NCBI GenBank assembly: GCA_014706295.1
Contig: JACSVZ010000007.1
Coordinates: 3,171,699-3,235,698, forward strand
From: Lycocorax pyrrhopterus obiensis
Taxonomy: Eukaryota; Chordata; Aves; Passeriformes; Paradisaeidae
Length of the DNA stretch: 64,000 bases
Direction of reading: 5' to 3'
This document shows positions 39,153 to 52,133 of the stretch, piece by piece (position 1 is the stretch's first letter; the number at the start of each line of letters is the position of its first letter). The translations under genes were made by a program, and so were the position numbers. Below the pieces are notes generated by a model. That model had not been told where the DNA came from, did not search any database, and saw nothing but the letters and a program-made list of their open reading frames with translations.

Positions 39153-39730
39153 TGTCCTGGGTTGCAGTGTATTCTATTACCATTCTCATGAGCTGTTGAA
39201 ACCAGGTGGGGCAGTGTTTCCTGGCCCCCCCTCCCTCTGAACTATCTTTCTGCTAATGGCCCATCAATGCCCTGCCACATGAATCATAGATAACTCCCTC
39301 CGGACTATCTTCTGTTAATGGCCCATCAATGCCTCGCCTCATGACTCATCATCCCATTGTGAGATGCTCCACCCAGTGGGAGGAACCAAGCATTCCATCC
39401 TGGATATAATCTGAGATTCTGAATACCACGGACATCCTTCCCACTGGATTCCCAGAGGACAAGAGCTCCATAGCCACCACTGGACCTTCCGAGGAAGAGC
39501 AGACCCTTCTACAGGATCACTGCTTCAACAGAACCACATCCACCACTTCAGGAGGACTGCAGCCACCGTTTTACTGGACTGCTACCGCCACCCTGATTAA
39601 CAGGGTGTCAGGTTGTATCCTGACTCTGTCAGTTTAAACCAGTGTTCTCTGCCTTTATTTTTTTAAATTTCCCTACTAAATTGTTATTCTGACTTGGTGC
39701 CTCCCACTGGTTTGTTTTCAAACTAGTACA
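39153..39730 (+). mobile_element. 3' LTR of the ERVL-type provirus (578 bp)
   Basis: Starts TGTCCTGGGTT two bases after a purine-rich tract and ends CTAGTACA; the ends are imperfect inverted repeats (TGTCCTGG against TGTACTAG). It is in the same orientation as the pol remnants, so it is the provirus's own 3' LTR. It contains an internal near-duplication (CTAATGGCCCATCAATGCC, at about 39253 and 39315). No matching 5' LTR was found left of 33.5 kb. Confidence 0.82.
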
Positions 39731-40967
39731 TCTTTAAAATGGAAGTATACTGCTTCCCACAAAAAAAGTCTGAAACTTTTACTCAGTTGAAGTAGAACTG
39801 GAAGTCAGTTCAGGAAACAAGTGACAAATGAAAGGCTCAGCCAAGCTCAAAGCTTTGTTAAGAAAATGAAGGTAAAGATCCAAACCTTGGTATAGCAGAA
39901 ATACAGAAACAATTTAAAACTTCAGAAAGATGATTGGAAAAAAAACCTAGTTTGGTAGGGTCAAAAGTTTGCCCAGAAATTTTTTTTCTCGGTATCTACT
40001 TTATACCTCTGTAAAACAAGAAAAACGAATGAGGACAAGCAAGACCACTAAGATCCATAGTTTAGAAACATCAAATGGAGAGTGAAGGAAAAAATATACA
40101 AGTTAAATACTAAACGGAAACCTGAGAGAAAATTAATTTTTAAATTGCTTATAATTAAATATTACTTTTATATGTAAACCATACTTAACTTCCAATGGTA
40201 CAGTGTCTCTATCACTATTCCTGTATATGCATTACTTAGATGGTCCAGAGCATAATGTATTTTGCAGTCTGGCTGGGAGATTATATCCTTGCTCGATTAT
40301 TCCAAAAGATGCCTCTGAAATGCAGTGAGCTGGGCTGCAAGTAGAAATGAGATGTTGTACCCTAGCTAAAAGAGAATGACTGCAGGCAGTTTATTCCAAC
40401 ACCTTCTGTAAATTGGATAGAGCAAAGACAAAAGAGAGGACAGCTCACAAAAGTGTGTGTGGAGGGTTGTTATTTTTATTATTTTGTTCTTTTGTTTGTT
40501 TGTTTGGGTTTTTTCAGCCTAGATGTGTCAGGTATTTTGCTGTCCAGAATTAACTCTGGAGTTTCTCCAGTACTATGTGTTCTCCTTGAAAAAAGAGGGA
40601 CACCATAATAGCATCATAACAAATTAATTTTATGTTATCACTCTAACCCAGTCATCAGCTGAAAATAGGTAACTCTACAGGAATGAAAAAGCAATTTAGT
40701 ATAAAATTACTGGAAATTAAATTCAGGGTTTAGTCCAATATTCATGTCAGTCTGTATTCTAGCTAGAAAGTTGTTGTAATAAAAGAACAGGCTTTAATTC
40801 ATATTTTGCAACTTTTAGAGGCATTCCACTGTAAGTAGACAGTACAAAACATCTCTGTCTTACTGTATGAAAGTAGGCATAAGGCAGAAAGCATCAAGTA
40901 CCTGTTTCTTGGGCATCTTCCCCTGCTTCCCACACCCACCCAACCCAGAGCAGCAATGGGCAGCCTG
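39731..40967. other. Intergenic sequence, no gene seen
   Basis: AT-rich DNA right of the provirus. There is a (TTTG) low-complexity patch at about 40480-40515. Nothing else recognised. Confidence 0.45.
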
Positions 40968-41280
40968 ATCATAGAATGGTTTGGGTGGGAAGGGTCCTCA
41001 TCTCATTCCAACCCCCTGCCATGGGCAGGGACACCTTCCACTAGACCAGGTTGCTCCAAGCCCCATCCAACCCAGCCTTGAACCCTTCCAGGGCTGGGGC
41101 AGCCACAGCTTCTCTGGGCAGCCTGTGACAGTGACTCATCACTCCCCTGGTCAGAATCTGAGCTTCTCCCACTTAGAGATGAAACCCCTACCCATCCCAA
41201 CTGCAGGCCTTTGGCAGAACACCCCAATGGGGCAGACACTGTGCACCTCTTCCCTCTGTCTGACCACTTGCCTCTGGGTT
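40968..41280 (-). mobile_element. CR1 LINE, 3' end, inverted
   Basis: The plus strand reads as the reverse complement of the CR1 tail: CATAGAATGGTTTGGGTGGG at the left, then CCATGGGCAGGGACACCTTC, CACTAGACCAGGTTGCTCC and a GGGGCAGCCACAGCTTCTCT segment. The 3' end of the element is therefore at about 40968. Similarity fades after about 41200. Confidence 0.9.
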
Positions 41281-42879
41281 TAGAGCATCACTTTTTGAGC
41301 ATCACTTTACGTTGTAGGCACTTTGCAGTAATTCAACATATTTTTAAGTTAGACAGAGCTAATGAACCCTCCCTCATTTGAAAGAAATTGGAATGATTGG
41401 TGCTAAAATGCAGATAATTTAAAGATAAATTTTCTTCTATAGAATATTCATTAGAAGCACAGCACAATCAAGATTTTCTACAGACATTCTAGAGGGAAAT
41501 ACTTTAAACATTAAGACAAATCAAAGGGTAACCAAAATGAAATCAGCTCATGACCAGGGGCAGTTTATATATGCTGAGCAAACACTTCACAGGAAAGGAG
41601 TTACAAAGAAGTATGTGGAATTTAGTGAAGTCAGAGCCACTAAGACCTACATAGGGAAACAACCTGCAAGAACAAAGCTGAGCAGCTCAAAGCCAAGCCC
41701 AGTCACTGAGTCAGTGCATGTAAAGGCAACATCCATATCCACCAATATATATATTTTATCCATTTTGGCATATTTCACCATATGTGGCCAATTGAGAAGT
41801 AGCAGGAGGAGCACTTTGAATGGGGAGTGGGCAGGGGCAGGTAGGGGTTCTCCAGCAGCATCTAGAGTGGGCTCAGCCACCCAGAGCAGCTCCCACCCCG
41901 TCCATACCCCTTTCCCTGAGATCTTCCATAGAAAACACTAAGAATCACATTTTTAAGTCATGCAGCCTATTATTTTTTTAAAAGCCACCAAAATGATGAC
42001 CAGTATAAAATTGAAGGCAAGATGTACACCAGAAATTAAAAACCTAAACAAAGCAGTGCTACAAGGGTGAAATCTGCCTATCCAGAGGACGATCATAAGG
42101 ATTATATAGATTTGAATCCTATTTAAACCCTATTTTAAAGAATTATATTGGAGAGCAAGTCATGTAAAGGAGTTAACTTATCTTCAGATGTTTTGGAAAA
42201 AGAAATACACACGAAGAAATACAGGGGATCTTATAAGGAAACAATCATAATGTAATAATTTGGTAATCAAGAATTTTCAGTGTAGTGATTTCAGTGTAGC
42301 TTTAATATCATGATGAAGACCATGGGGATGCACACCTCCTAAGTTTTGAGTACAATTTTCTATTACTATAAATTAGCCCACTAACATCCTGGATGCAATG
42401 CCCTGATTTAAATCATATTGCACATATGCCAGATAGCTTTTTTTGGCACATTTTCTGAAATCACTAGGTTACTGCATGAAATTGATTTCTTCCTGTACGT
42501 GGAGCCTTAAAGATGAACAGAAGTGTTGTGTTTGCTTTGTTTTAGTACATGATTCCTCAGCACTGTCTAACACTTTATGTTGTTCTTTGTCTCTCAAATG
42601 CTGCAGTGGAGAAAAAATTTTTATTTTTATTCGTATTTTGAAGGAGTATAAACATTGCTAATCTATGGGTGTCATAGTTTCAGTAGGACTGACTTTAAAT
42701 TGTACTTTTGAAAAGCTCTTATAATTAAAAGGCAACTGACTCAATAGGCTTTGGCAGAGTCCTTATTATTGGAGCGAGGAATCCCAGCTTTATTTTAACT
42801 AGTTTGTATCTTGGGAGGAAGAAGGGAAGCACATTAACTGATTAGGATTTATCATCAAGTTGATCTATCAGATACCAAG
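41281..42879. other. Intergenic sequence, no gene seen
   Basis: The plus-strand frame at 41537-41941 (134 codons) has no recognisable domain. No repeat family recognised. Confidence 0.45.
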
Positions 42880-43897
42880 TGTTGGGGTTTAGGATTTTTC
42901 CTTTTGTTTCTTTCTCTCATGGAATTTTGTCCCATCTGTCGCTAAGAAACCATAACAACCAAAGCTTAAGAGAAACAAACGAAGTTGCCACGCTCAGGGG
43001 AGGAGAGCACCTGGCTGCACTTCTCTTATCTGAGGGGTTTGCCTTGGAGGGGCAGAGATACCATGAGATTTGGGCTGGGGGAAGGGGTTGGGCTCAGCTC
43101 CTAGCTCTCTTTCTCTCTTGGCTTTGGAGGAGAACGATCGAGCTGCTGCTTGGAGGGGGAATTCACTGCCATCACCAGAGCCCAGCCCGGTCCTGCTTCT
43201 TCTGCCGTGGGGTGAGCCTTTGCTCATGAGAGCAGCAACTGAACTGGGACCTTATTAACACCCTACCTCACTAAAAAAGGGACTTTCACCATGTGCGCGG
43301 GTGCCTCAGGGGAAAACCCCAGGACCCCAAGCCCTTTTCCCCTCCCAGGGAGCCTCTCTCTGCCGTGTTGTGGAGCCAGGCTGCCGCTGCCCAGCCCCGC
43401 AGTCTCTGCTACTGCTCCGGGTTTTTTACTACCCTGTAGCCCTGGCACCCGGTGCCTGGCCGGACACCCTGAGGCTCCAGCTACAGCTGCTGAGTTTCTG
43501 ATACATCTCATTTACCACTCCGGGATTTTGCTCATCCCTGCCATTCCAGCTGCTGCTCCAAGGTTCCTGCTACAGCCCATTTTGCCATCCAGAGGGGCAC
43601 CGGGCCCACCTGCCCGCTGTGGATTTGTAGATGAAGCCCCTTTTCCATCCTTTCCACCGGCTGTGCCCGCCATCACCCACGTACAGAGAGGTGGCCGAGC
43701 TCGCGCCACAGCGCCCCCTGCAGCCGTGGGGGAATTATCGCGCCTGCCCTGCCCGGCCGGGAGCCACCAGCGCCCCTGCCGGCTGTGAGCGGAACTGCAC
43801 CCAAGGGGAAAGTGCCTGACAGCCGACAGGAGGCTGTCACTGGGCTTCTGGTTTTGTTTGTGTTTGCTGCCGGGGTTGTTGTTTGTTTGTCTTGTTA

Positions 43898-43931
<34 letters not shown>

Positions 43932-44092
43932 TACACACACTAGTAAAGAATTGTTACTCCTTTTCCCATATCTTTGCCAGAAAGCCCTGTAATTTCAAAG
44001 TTATAGCAATTTGGGGGGAAGGGGGTCATATTTTCCATTCCAAGGGAGGTTCCCGCCTTTCTTGGCAGATACCTGTCTTTCAAACTGAGACA
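42880..44092 (+). mobile_element. Long solo LTR (1.21 kb), avian ERV type
   Basis: Starts TGTTGGGGTTTAGG and ends CAAACTGAGACA, with TG...CA ends. The flanks CCAAG (42875-42879) and CCCAG (44093-44097) agree at four of five positions, a likely aged target duplication. The body has a GC-rich promoter-like half (about 43290-43800), a TA/CA microsatellite (about 43897-43940) and an AGTAAA signal just after it, about 145 bases from the 3' end. No gag, pol or env sequence adjoins it. Open frames across 43263-43940 lie inside the LTR and are not genes. Confidence 0.8.
43897..43940. repeat. (TA)n/(CA)n microsatellite inside the LTR
   Basis: Mixed TACATA and TA units ending in CACACAC, placed at the probable R-region of the LTR. 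Confidence 0.92.
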
Positions 44093-44687
44093 CCCAGCTA
44101 TCTTCAAAATTTGCAGCATAAGCATAAGCTAATAATTTTGGGGCAATTTATCCTATTTCAGCACTCTGACAGTTTTTTATCCTTGTCTTTTTTTCTCACT
44201 GATAGGTCTTTTCCTATAATTTCTCTCTGGTTTGCCATGCAGAAAGGTTCAAGTTTTGTTCTGCAAAACACAGTACATATTTACAGTGCTGAGTCAAGAA
44301 CTGACACATGCTTGCACTGATGCCCTCCAAGGGGACCAGGCACTTTGGAAGACACTGGGGAGGGGAGAAAACATACCAGAACCTGATAAATTGCTACAGG
44401 GCATGAAAATGCAAGTAAAAACTTTGGGGGACACCTAGGACAAGGCAACAAACCTATTTAGCAATGCTTAATAGAAGACAGAATCATCACAATTCTTAAG
44501 CAACTGCAATCTTTTATCATGATGATCCTTTTTTTCCCCTTACCTAGTTGCATTCTTCTTGTCTAATTAGAATTACTTTTGCTATGTCATTTGAGAACAT
44601 CCCACATTTATCTAAAGCTCTTGCTGTACATGATTAAACTGCAGCGTGATCCAAGCCTAACATCACCAGCAGCTCAGATGTTATACA
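44093..44687. other. Intergenic sequence, no gene seen
   Basis: AT-rich DNA between the solo LTR and a CR1 copy. Nothing recognised. Confidence 0.45.
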
Positions 44688-45802
44688 CATGGATGTTGTC
44701 TACCTGGACGTCAGGAAAACCTTTGACACCTTCTCCCATGGCATTCTCCTGCAAAAGCTGGCAGCCCACGGCTTGGGCAGGTGCACTCTTTGCTGGGTTC
44801 AGAACTGGCTGGATGGCCGGGCCCAGAGAGTGCTGCTGAATGGTGCCACATCCAGCTGGCAGCCAGACACCAGGGGATCTGTGTTGGGGACAGTTCTGTT
44901 TAATATCTTTATTGATGATCTGGATGATGGAATTGAGTCTGCCGTTAGCAAACTCATGGATGACACCACGTTGGGTCAGTGTTGATCTGCTGGAGGGCAG
45001 GAAGGCCCTGCAGAGGGACCTGGACAGGGTGGATCCATGGGCCAAGGCCAATGGCGTGAGGTTCAACAAGACCAAAGTGCTGGGTCCTGTACTTTGGCCA
45101 CAATAACCCCCTGCAGCGCTACAGGCTGGGGGCAGAGTGACTGGGAGGTGGCCCGGCAGAAAAGGATCTGAGGGTGCTGGTCAACAGGGACTGAACATGA
45201 GTCAGCATGGGCCCAGGTGGCCAAGAAGGCCAATGGCATCTTGGTGTCTATCAGAAATAGCGAGGCCAGCAGGACCAGGACAGTGGTCCTTCCCCTGTAC
45301 CTCGAGTCCTGTGTCCAGTTCTGGGCCCCTTAATTCAGGAACATGGAGGTGCTGGAGCAGGTCTAGAGAAGGGCAACAAAGCTCCTGAAGGGTCTGGAGT
45401 GCGTGACTTACAAGGAGTGGCTGAGGGAGCTGCAGTTGTTTAGCCTGGAGGAGGCTCAGGGCTGACCTTAATGCTCTGGGCATCTCCCTGAAAGGAGGTT
45501 GTAGCCAGCTGAGTGTCAGTCTCTTCTCCCAGGCAACCAGTGACAGAACAAGAGGACACAGTCTTAAGATGTGCCAGGGGAGGATCAGGTTGGACATCAG
45601 GAAGAATTTATTCACAGAAGGGGTGGTTGGGCACTGGAATGGGCTGCCCACGGAGGTGGTGGAATCACTGTCTCTGCAGGTGTTTAAGACTGGATGTGGC
45701 ACTCAGTGCCAGGGTCTGGTTGACAAGGTGGTGTTTGGCTATAGACTGGACTCAACCTCAGAGGTCTGTCCCAACTTAATTGTTTCTGTGACTCTGTAAT
45801 AC
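44688..45802 (+). mobile_element. CR1 LINE with reverse-transcriptase remnant
   Basis: About 1.1 kb, 5'-truncated inside the reverse-transcriptase domain. The frame 44689-44985 reads [19 protein letters not shown], then [37 protein letters not shown] and LMDDTTLG, the standard order in CR1-type polymerases. A frame change follows LMDDTTL and several stops appear later. The 3' untranslated part and a worn terminal repeat (ATTGTTTCTGTGACTCTGTAAT) close the copy at about 45802. It is a dead copy. Confidence 0.93.
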
Positions 45803-48744
45803 TTTCGTGAAGCAGCAAGACAAATACAACTTCTTAGGTACTCCACATTTATCATGGAGATGACTGAAAAAACCCATGACCACTGTAGGTTCTCAGCTTC
45901 AGTAAGGTTACAGTCAGGAGCCTGCCAAAAAAATAACAAGTTTTAATAAATATACTAAGAATTTTGCATCTCAAGCTGTTTGCTCATGCTGAGGGACAGC
46001 TTAATTTTGTACTTCTTGAAGGAAAAAAACTCTATGAATTGCCTCAAATAAAATCACACAGAAAACTGCAAAAACACATATTTAATTTTCTTCTACTGTA
46101 TTTTTTTTCCACTTCTCAGAAACATTTATCTTTATGATGCCAGCCACAAAAACTGCAATTTAGCAATAGATTGAGGCCTTCTGAAGACAAACTATTTGTT
46201 CTGTTTTTGCAAAATACAATAGGATCCCAATTCTTAGAGGATTAGGGGAGGTTGTGGACTGCTCTAAAAACCCTCTATGAGGATTTTGCAGAAAAATCCT
46301 CAAATACTCATCAAAATTAATACTCACTTTAGTTTCATTGTATGTCTAATTATGTGTGATGATCAATGCCTAAGGTGCACAGTGCAGGTCCACAACAATC
46401 CAATTTAGCATTCTGCAAAAAGGAAAAAAGTCTAAAAATGCCTGAGCCTTGGATGGCTCTCAATGTCCTTTACGTGTGTATTTTAATTACTCTTTCTGAC
46501 ACTGCTTGGCTGCTCTGACCCTTATTTTTCATGTTTTTGTAATGTCAAGGGAAGGCAAAGTAGGCCACTGTATTTCACTGTCATTTACAAGGATGGAAGG
46601 TAATACATGCTCAGAAAACAGTGGCTATTTTCAAATCCTAATTCAAACCCAGGACTTCTATAGGCTACTGTAATGCCAGGAATGCAATAAATTACTAACT
46701 TTTGCCTTTTACTTACAGCCACCTGAAGTAGGTGGAAGGCCTGATGACTTATTCCCCTGCTGTTAGCCATCTAGTCTCCAGCACTGATTAGATTTTATTC
46801 AGACAATGGTACTGTACTGCTCAGGAAGAGAAGCAGAGCTGCGATTAGATAAGAACCAGGTACAGGTGATTTTACTTACTTTTGGAATTACATGACTCAG
46901 TCTTGCATTGTTCAGCAAAATGACTTTTTAAAGGGCTTGGGAGAGAGGTGTTAGGTTGTTTTAATTTTTCCCCCTCTACAGATCTATCTCCTAGAAAGCC
47001 AGGGAGAAATCAGAAAGAAACATGAAAGAATGTATGTCTGAGTGTCTAAAACAGGTTATGATGGAAAAAAGAATCAGTAACTTCACATAAAACCCTAAGT
47101 AACACTTAGAGCCATGTTTGCATCCTATACTATCAAATGAGATCAACCAGACAGGAAAATAAAAATACTCTATTTAAAAAAAGTGTGGGAAGGGAGGGGG
47201 ACATGGCATGGAAGTTTACTCTAGATGGAGAAAACAACTGTTTCAATATCACTATTTCTCCACAGGGCACAATTTCCACCTAAGGCTTTAAATGACTGAA
47301 CACAGACATCCAGCAATATTGGAACATATACATCTTACTCCAGCTTTTATATTAACAGAAGCCATTCTTTAGACAAGATTTATCAATACATCAAATGATA
47401 CAATTAAACAGATACAAAAGTCATACAGAGATCTGAGGATTGCTCAGTTTGGAATTAATAGATGCAGCTTCTTAAGCCTTTCAATGTGTGACAAGGCTTT
47501 TTTTATTTTTTTGAGGAGTGGGAAAGAAATTATTAGCACATGTCTGAGCAGACTTATTTTAAACCTTTTGTTACCAATAAAATGCCCAATTTACTCACCT
47601 CTACCCCCAAAAATCCCAAACAAAGAACCACACAACAAAAGCCAACAAAGGTGAGGGATACCGAGCTTGTTTTACTTTTCATCATTTTGTCACTCGAAAC
47701 CTGACGTGTCTCTAAAGCAATAGGAAACAGTAATACATGAAAACTTCAAATTATTTCTAACTTAATTTTAAAGGGCACTTTTATTGGTGGTGTTTTTTTT
47801 TTTTTAATGATTAGAACTAGCAATCAATTTTATCCTGAGGCCCACTTCTGAATCTCAGATGTCTTTTATTGAGTGTGCCATCTTAAACTCTCCAGACTAG
47901 GGGCAATTTATGTGTAAAAGTGAACACCGCAACCCAGACGTTGCTCTGAAACCAGCTTCTCATCAGGATTTTAGAAGACAATCAATCACAGAAACTCAAA
48001 CTGCTCTGTATTCCCGATTTCCCTGTAATTCCAATGTTTACCTACCAACCATGGTTTCACCCTTTCCTTGTATCAATTCAACTCCAACTTTGCTTTTTGA
48101 CTTACTTCAACGTCTTAAGACAGGTCATGCAAACTATTTGTTTTTTAAATAAAACTGAAAATGTGTTTTTATTTCCAGTTCAAGTGTTATCAATCATCTA
48201 CATCAAATATGCACATAATATTTCTGCATGTATTTTCAATTCACAGTCCAGCCTATTTAAATTAAAAAGAAAAAAATCAACAAAACCCCAACTGATTTTA
48301 CATTCAAAACTGAAGCATTTTCTCCTATGTTAATCTTAATTCATAACTCCAGAAACATTTTATTAACAACCTCTCAAGCTGTCATTTGAAGGACTTACAG
48401 AAATTCAGTATCTCATTACTTGAGATACTTGATTCAAACAACTAAAAGATAATATGCATTGAGTTTACGTAGCTTTCTTCCAAAAAATGCAGAAAGGTCA
48501 AACTATTATAGATACTTTATAGCACTCTGTTTTTCTCCAGCAAATCACAAAACACTGGGTAGAAAACGGAAGATTCAAAAGCAACCAGGAGACAAACTAA
48601 TCACAGATTTAAAGTTTCTCTCTTTGGATGCCCACACACATGCGGGTGTTTATGTTATGCCCTTGAGACTATAAACAGCCAATTAAAGCAGTCTGAAACC
48701 TGTACTCAAAATGGAAAGTTGGAAGAAAAACACACAAACACAAT
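45803..48744. other. Intergenic sequence left of the LIN7C transcript end
   Basis: AT-rich DNA with short random open frames and a poly-T run near 47793. Nothing recognised. It could contain weaker, more distal LIN7C poly(A) sites on the minus strand. Confidence 0.45.
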
Positions 48745-48767
48745 GCATGTGAGATTGAACTTTTATT
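48726..48767 (-). terminator. Likely LIN7C poly(A) site
   Basis: A canonical minus-strand AATAAA lies at 48767-48762. Downstream on that strand there is a CA dinucleotide suited to cleavage at about 48748, then a GT-rich element (TTGTGTTTGTGTGTTTTTC, at about 48744-48726). Signal, cleavage position and GT-rich element are in textbook order and spacing. It lies about 3.4 kb past the LIN7C stop codon, which would give a long 3' UTR. Use in vivo is inferred. Confidence 0.65.
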
Positions 48768-51700
48768 TTTCTGTTGATAAAACCCAAAGATCCCTCTCAG
48801 CAGCAACAGATGCAGAAGTTACTTGCAGAAAATGATACCTCTTCTTAATCAGTTTGTATACCCAAGTATGACAAGTGCGTACAGACTGCATATTAACACA
48901 GTACAGGCACTGCTCAGTAGTAACAGAGATCAAGTTTCTTGAAGTATTTTAATCAACCCTTTCCTTATTATGAAAGGGTTCTCATAGTATGAAAGATGAT
49001 TATTAATTACTTGTCTGTTATTGATTTTTTTGTTATTGCAATTTAAAAACACTATCAAATTCTACGTGTACTATTTATATGCCCAGATACATCTCTCCAC
49101 ATTTTGTAGTAGTAGACAAACCATAACCAAATGCTACAATTCAGAATGAAAATGCTACTGCATTTAGCAGCTCTTGCTGCACTAAAGTAAATATTTCATT
49201 AGAGTAACAAAACACACCTCTTGTTCAGTAATACAAGGAATACGGTTTATAAAATGAACATTCCTATCTTGTATCCATAGCCTTCTGTAATATATATATA
49301 TATTTATATATGGCTCTAAAACATATCTCTACTAATTAACAATTAAATTAAAACACATCCACAATTGGTCTAACTTGTGATTTTGGTCTCAATACTTTAA
49401 ACATTAGTTGTTCCATAAAAATATACAGTTCAACAACATGGTTGTATCAGTAACATGAGGCCTTTTGAAAGAGGCCTATGACATAAAACCAACCATGCAA
49501 TTCAGTGCTCAATGTCATCTAACTGATAAATATTTATACTGCATTTTCAAATTACCAGTATCTTCCAAATTTCTCTTTGCAGGCTTACCATGCTTACAAA
49601 CATGCAGAAAGCAATCACATTTCTCACTTGCCCATAGCAATCACATTTTTTTCTTTTTAAATAGATCAACTGACAAAGTACAAGCTTCAAGGTGTCATTT
49701 TTAGATTACTAACCTTTTCCTTTCTTTCACATATTGCTTCATGTGAAATAAGACTAGGGATTAGCCACATAGCAAGAACAGCACTTTTCAGTTTAAGACT
49801 CTAAAAATCAAATTACTAACAGTCAATTAGGATGTCCTCATAGCTGCCATACAAGTGAACTGACACCCAGTAAACAATGAAGCTAATTCTTCAAAAGGTG
49901 AAGCTTAAAAAAACCGAACCCAAACCCAAACCCCAAACCTAAACTACACAAGTACAGCATCAAACCTGGTAGATTACAAAAAGTGGATCTCTGTCCAGAA
50001 ATTTTCAAAACGGTACACAAAACCCACGCCACCATCAAGCATACATGAGATAAGACATTAATTGTTTATAGATGGAGATGTCCTTATTTAGCAATGGTGA
50101 TGTAGTACTTCCGTAGTACAAATAAGAATCCCCCAAGTCAGAAGCAGTCAGTAATAAAACCCCAGACACGTTCACATGTCACAGTAACCTGGCATATAAG
50201 ACTCAGAACATTTTACTCTTATAACAATAACAATCAGTAATTTAGGTACTAACAATTCCAGAACCAATACATTCAATATGTAAAAAGACTACAATAAAAG
50301 ATACTAAAAAGACAAGAATGGTATGACAATTAAGATGAATAATTCTTTTAAACAGCAGAAAGTCAGGGAAACATCTGGAATTCTTTTGCACTGCATTTAT
50401 ATATCTTCTGTTTCGCAATATAAAAATACATCTAGAGAATCAATCCAGAACTGCATACAGCAACCATGTTTTTCCCTTTAACTGCTTTAAAATTAGTTCA
50501 AAATAATGTAAATTACAGGAATGATTGTTGCAAATTTGTAAATGTTGGCTATTACAACATCATTATATGAGAACACCAACTGTAAATTATTTACAGGAGA
50601 GGTAATACAATTTCCAGAGTACTGAATTATAATTTAGCAGAAGTGTAAAAACAACGTGCTCACCAAAAACATTACAAAATCTGGTATCATTATCAGCTAC
50701 ATAGTAGATTGTGATTAGGTTTTGTAGTTGACATACAACATATTCTTAAGAAAAGTGCCAAAATACTGCTACATAAGAATCTTTTTTTTTTTTTTCCAAA
50801 AATCAGTCAGCAAAAACCCCTGCAGATTCTATGCTAAGTAATGTCAGAAGAAAACAGGACAAAAAGGATGCTGATTGTACAATTACGTCTTATTAAATGC
50901 CTTTGAAAAATCTGTAAATTCACTTTCTTGCTTAAAAGTCTGACACAAGACTTATTAAAAAAATCAATATAAATACCACCATATATGCTTTTCCAGGGCA
51001 TTTTAGGCCATTCTAAACCTACACATTCCTCCTAAACTGAAACACAAGGAGACTGAAAACATTCCGAAACTGGCTGAACTGCTGAGGATTGTTGTGATCA
51101 GCAGCAAGACATCCTGCTGGATGCCAGTAACTACCAATGCACCCCAGGGCCTGTACTGTGGTCCATACTCTTGCATGTTTTCATTAACAACCCAAGGGAT
51201 GGGCAGATCACACTCTTCATTCATTCACTTCAACCATTCAAAGGGACCTCAGCAGGCTAAGAAATGGGCAAACAAGAGTCTCATAAAGTTCAGCAAAGAA
51301 AAGTGCAAAGTCCTACACTGGAGGGAATAAGCACCTCCACCAGTACAGACTGGGGGACTGACCAGCTGCAAAGCAGCCTTGCAGAGAACAATTGCAAGCC
51401 ACGAGCCACCACATGCCCTTGCAGCAAAGAAGCCCAACAGTCTCCTGGTCTGCACTGGAAAGAGCACTGCCAGCAAGGGAGGGGATTCTTTCACTCTGCT
51501 CAGTCCTCGTGAGCTGCAACTCAAGTGCTCGGTGCAGTTTTGGGCTCCCCAGTCCAACACAGAAATGGGCATACAAGAATGAATCCAGTTAAGGGCCACA
51601 AAGGTGATTAAGTGATTGGAGCATCTTACAGACAAGGAGAAGTTGAGAGAACTGGGATTGTCTCTCTCGCCTGGAGAAGAAAAGGCTCAGGTGATCTTAC

Positions 51701-52133
51701 CAACCTGTGTAAATGCCTGAAAGCGAGGAGTAAAGGAAGAGCCTAACTCTTTCCAGTAGATCTTGTGACTGGACAAGAGGCAATGGGCGCAAGTGGAAAT
51801 ACCAGAAGCTCTACTTAAACATAGGAATGGATTTCCATAGTGTAAGGGAGAGCAAAACACTAGAACAGACTGTCCAGAGATCTTGTGGAGTCTCCATCTC
51901 TAGAGATGTTTAAAAACCCAGCCTGTCACACTCCTGAGCAACCTGCTTTAGCTGGCCCTCCTCTGAGCTGGGCAATGGGGAACAGACTAGATCTAGTCCC
52001 TCCAACCTCAATTGTTCCATGATTCTATGAAAAAGACAGGGTCTTATGACAGGCATTGTATTAACTGAGTCACAAAGAAACTATAAAATGTAAAAGGAAT
52101 ATATATTTTCTCTTTAAGTTATTGCATACAGTG
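48768..52133 (-). other. LIN7C: Putative LIN7C 3' UTR
   Basis: Sequence between the stop codon and the poly(A) site proposed at 48.76 kb. It is AT-rich with many AT-rich stretches (for example TA repeats at about 49291-49310) and, apart from one antisense CR1 near the stop codon, no recognised repeat. No convincing open frame. Extent depends on the poly(A) site being used. Confidence 0.5.
51085..52032 (+). mobile_element. Diverged CR1 LINE, antisense inside the LIN7C 3' UTR
   Basis: About 950 bases. A worn reverse-transcriptase remnant is still readable: sequence equivalent to the GSVLGPVLF...FINDL segment near 51150-51200, and FSKEKCKVLHWRE at about 51291-51330. The 3' half keeps the TCTAGTCCCTCCAACCTC stretch and ends ATTGTTCCATGATTCTATGA. 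It is far more decayed than the copy at 62.3 kb. The 3' end is only about 100 bases from the LIN7C stop codon, so a full-length LIN7C mRNA would carry it in antisense. Confidence 0.82.

Noticed and set aside
41537..41941. 134-codon plus-strand open frame
   Set aside because: No recognisable domain, no splice or promoter context, surrounded by non-coding DNA.
43263..43940. Overlapping open frames of 140-165 codons
   Set aside because: They lie within the GC-rich half of a solo LTR (42880-44092) and run on both strands, so they are compositional.
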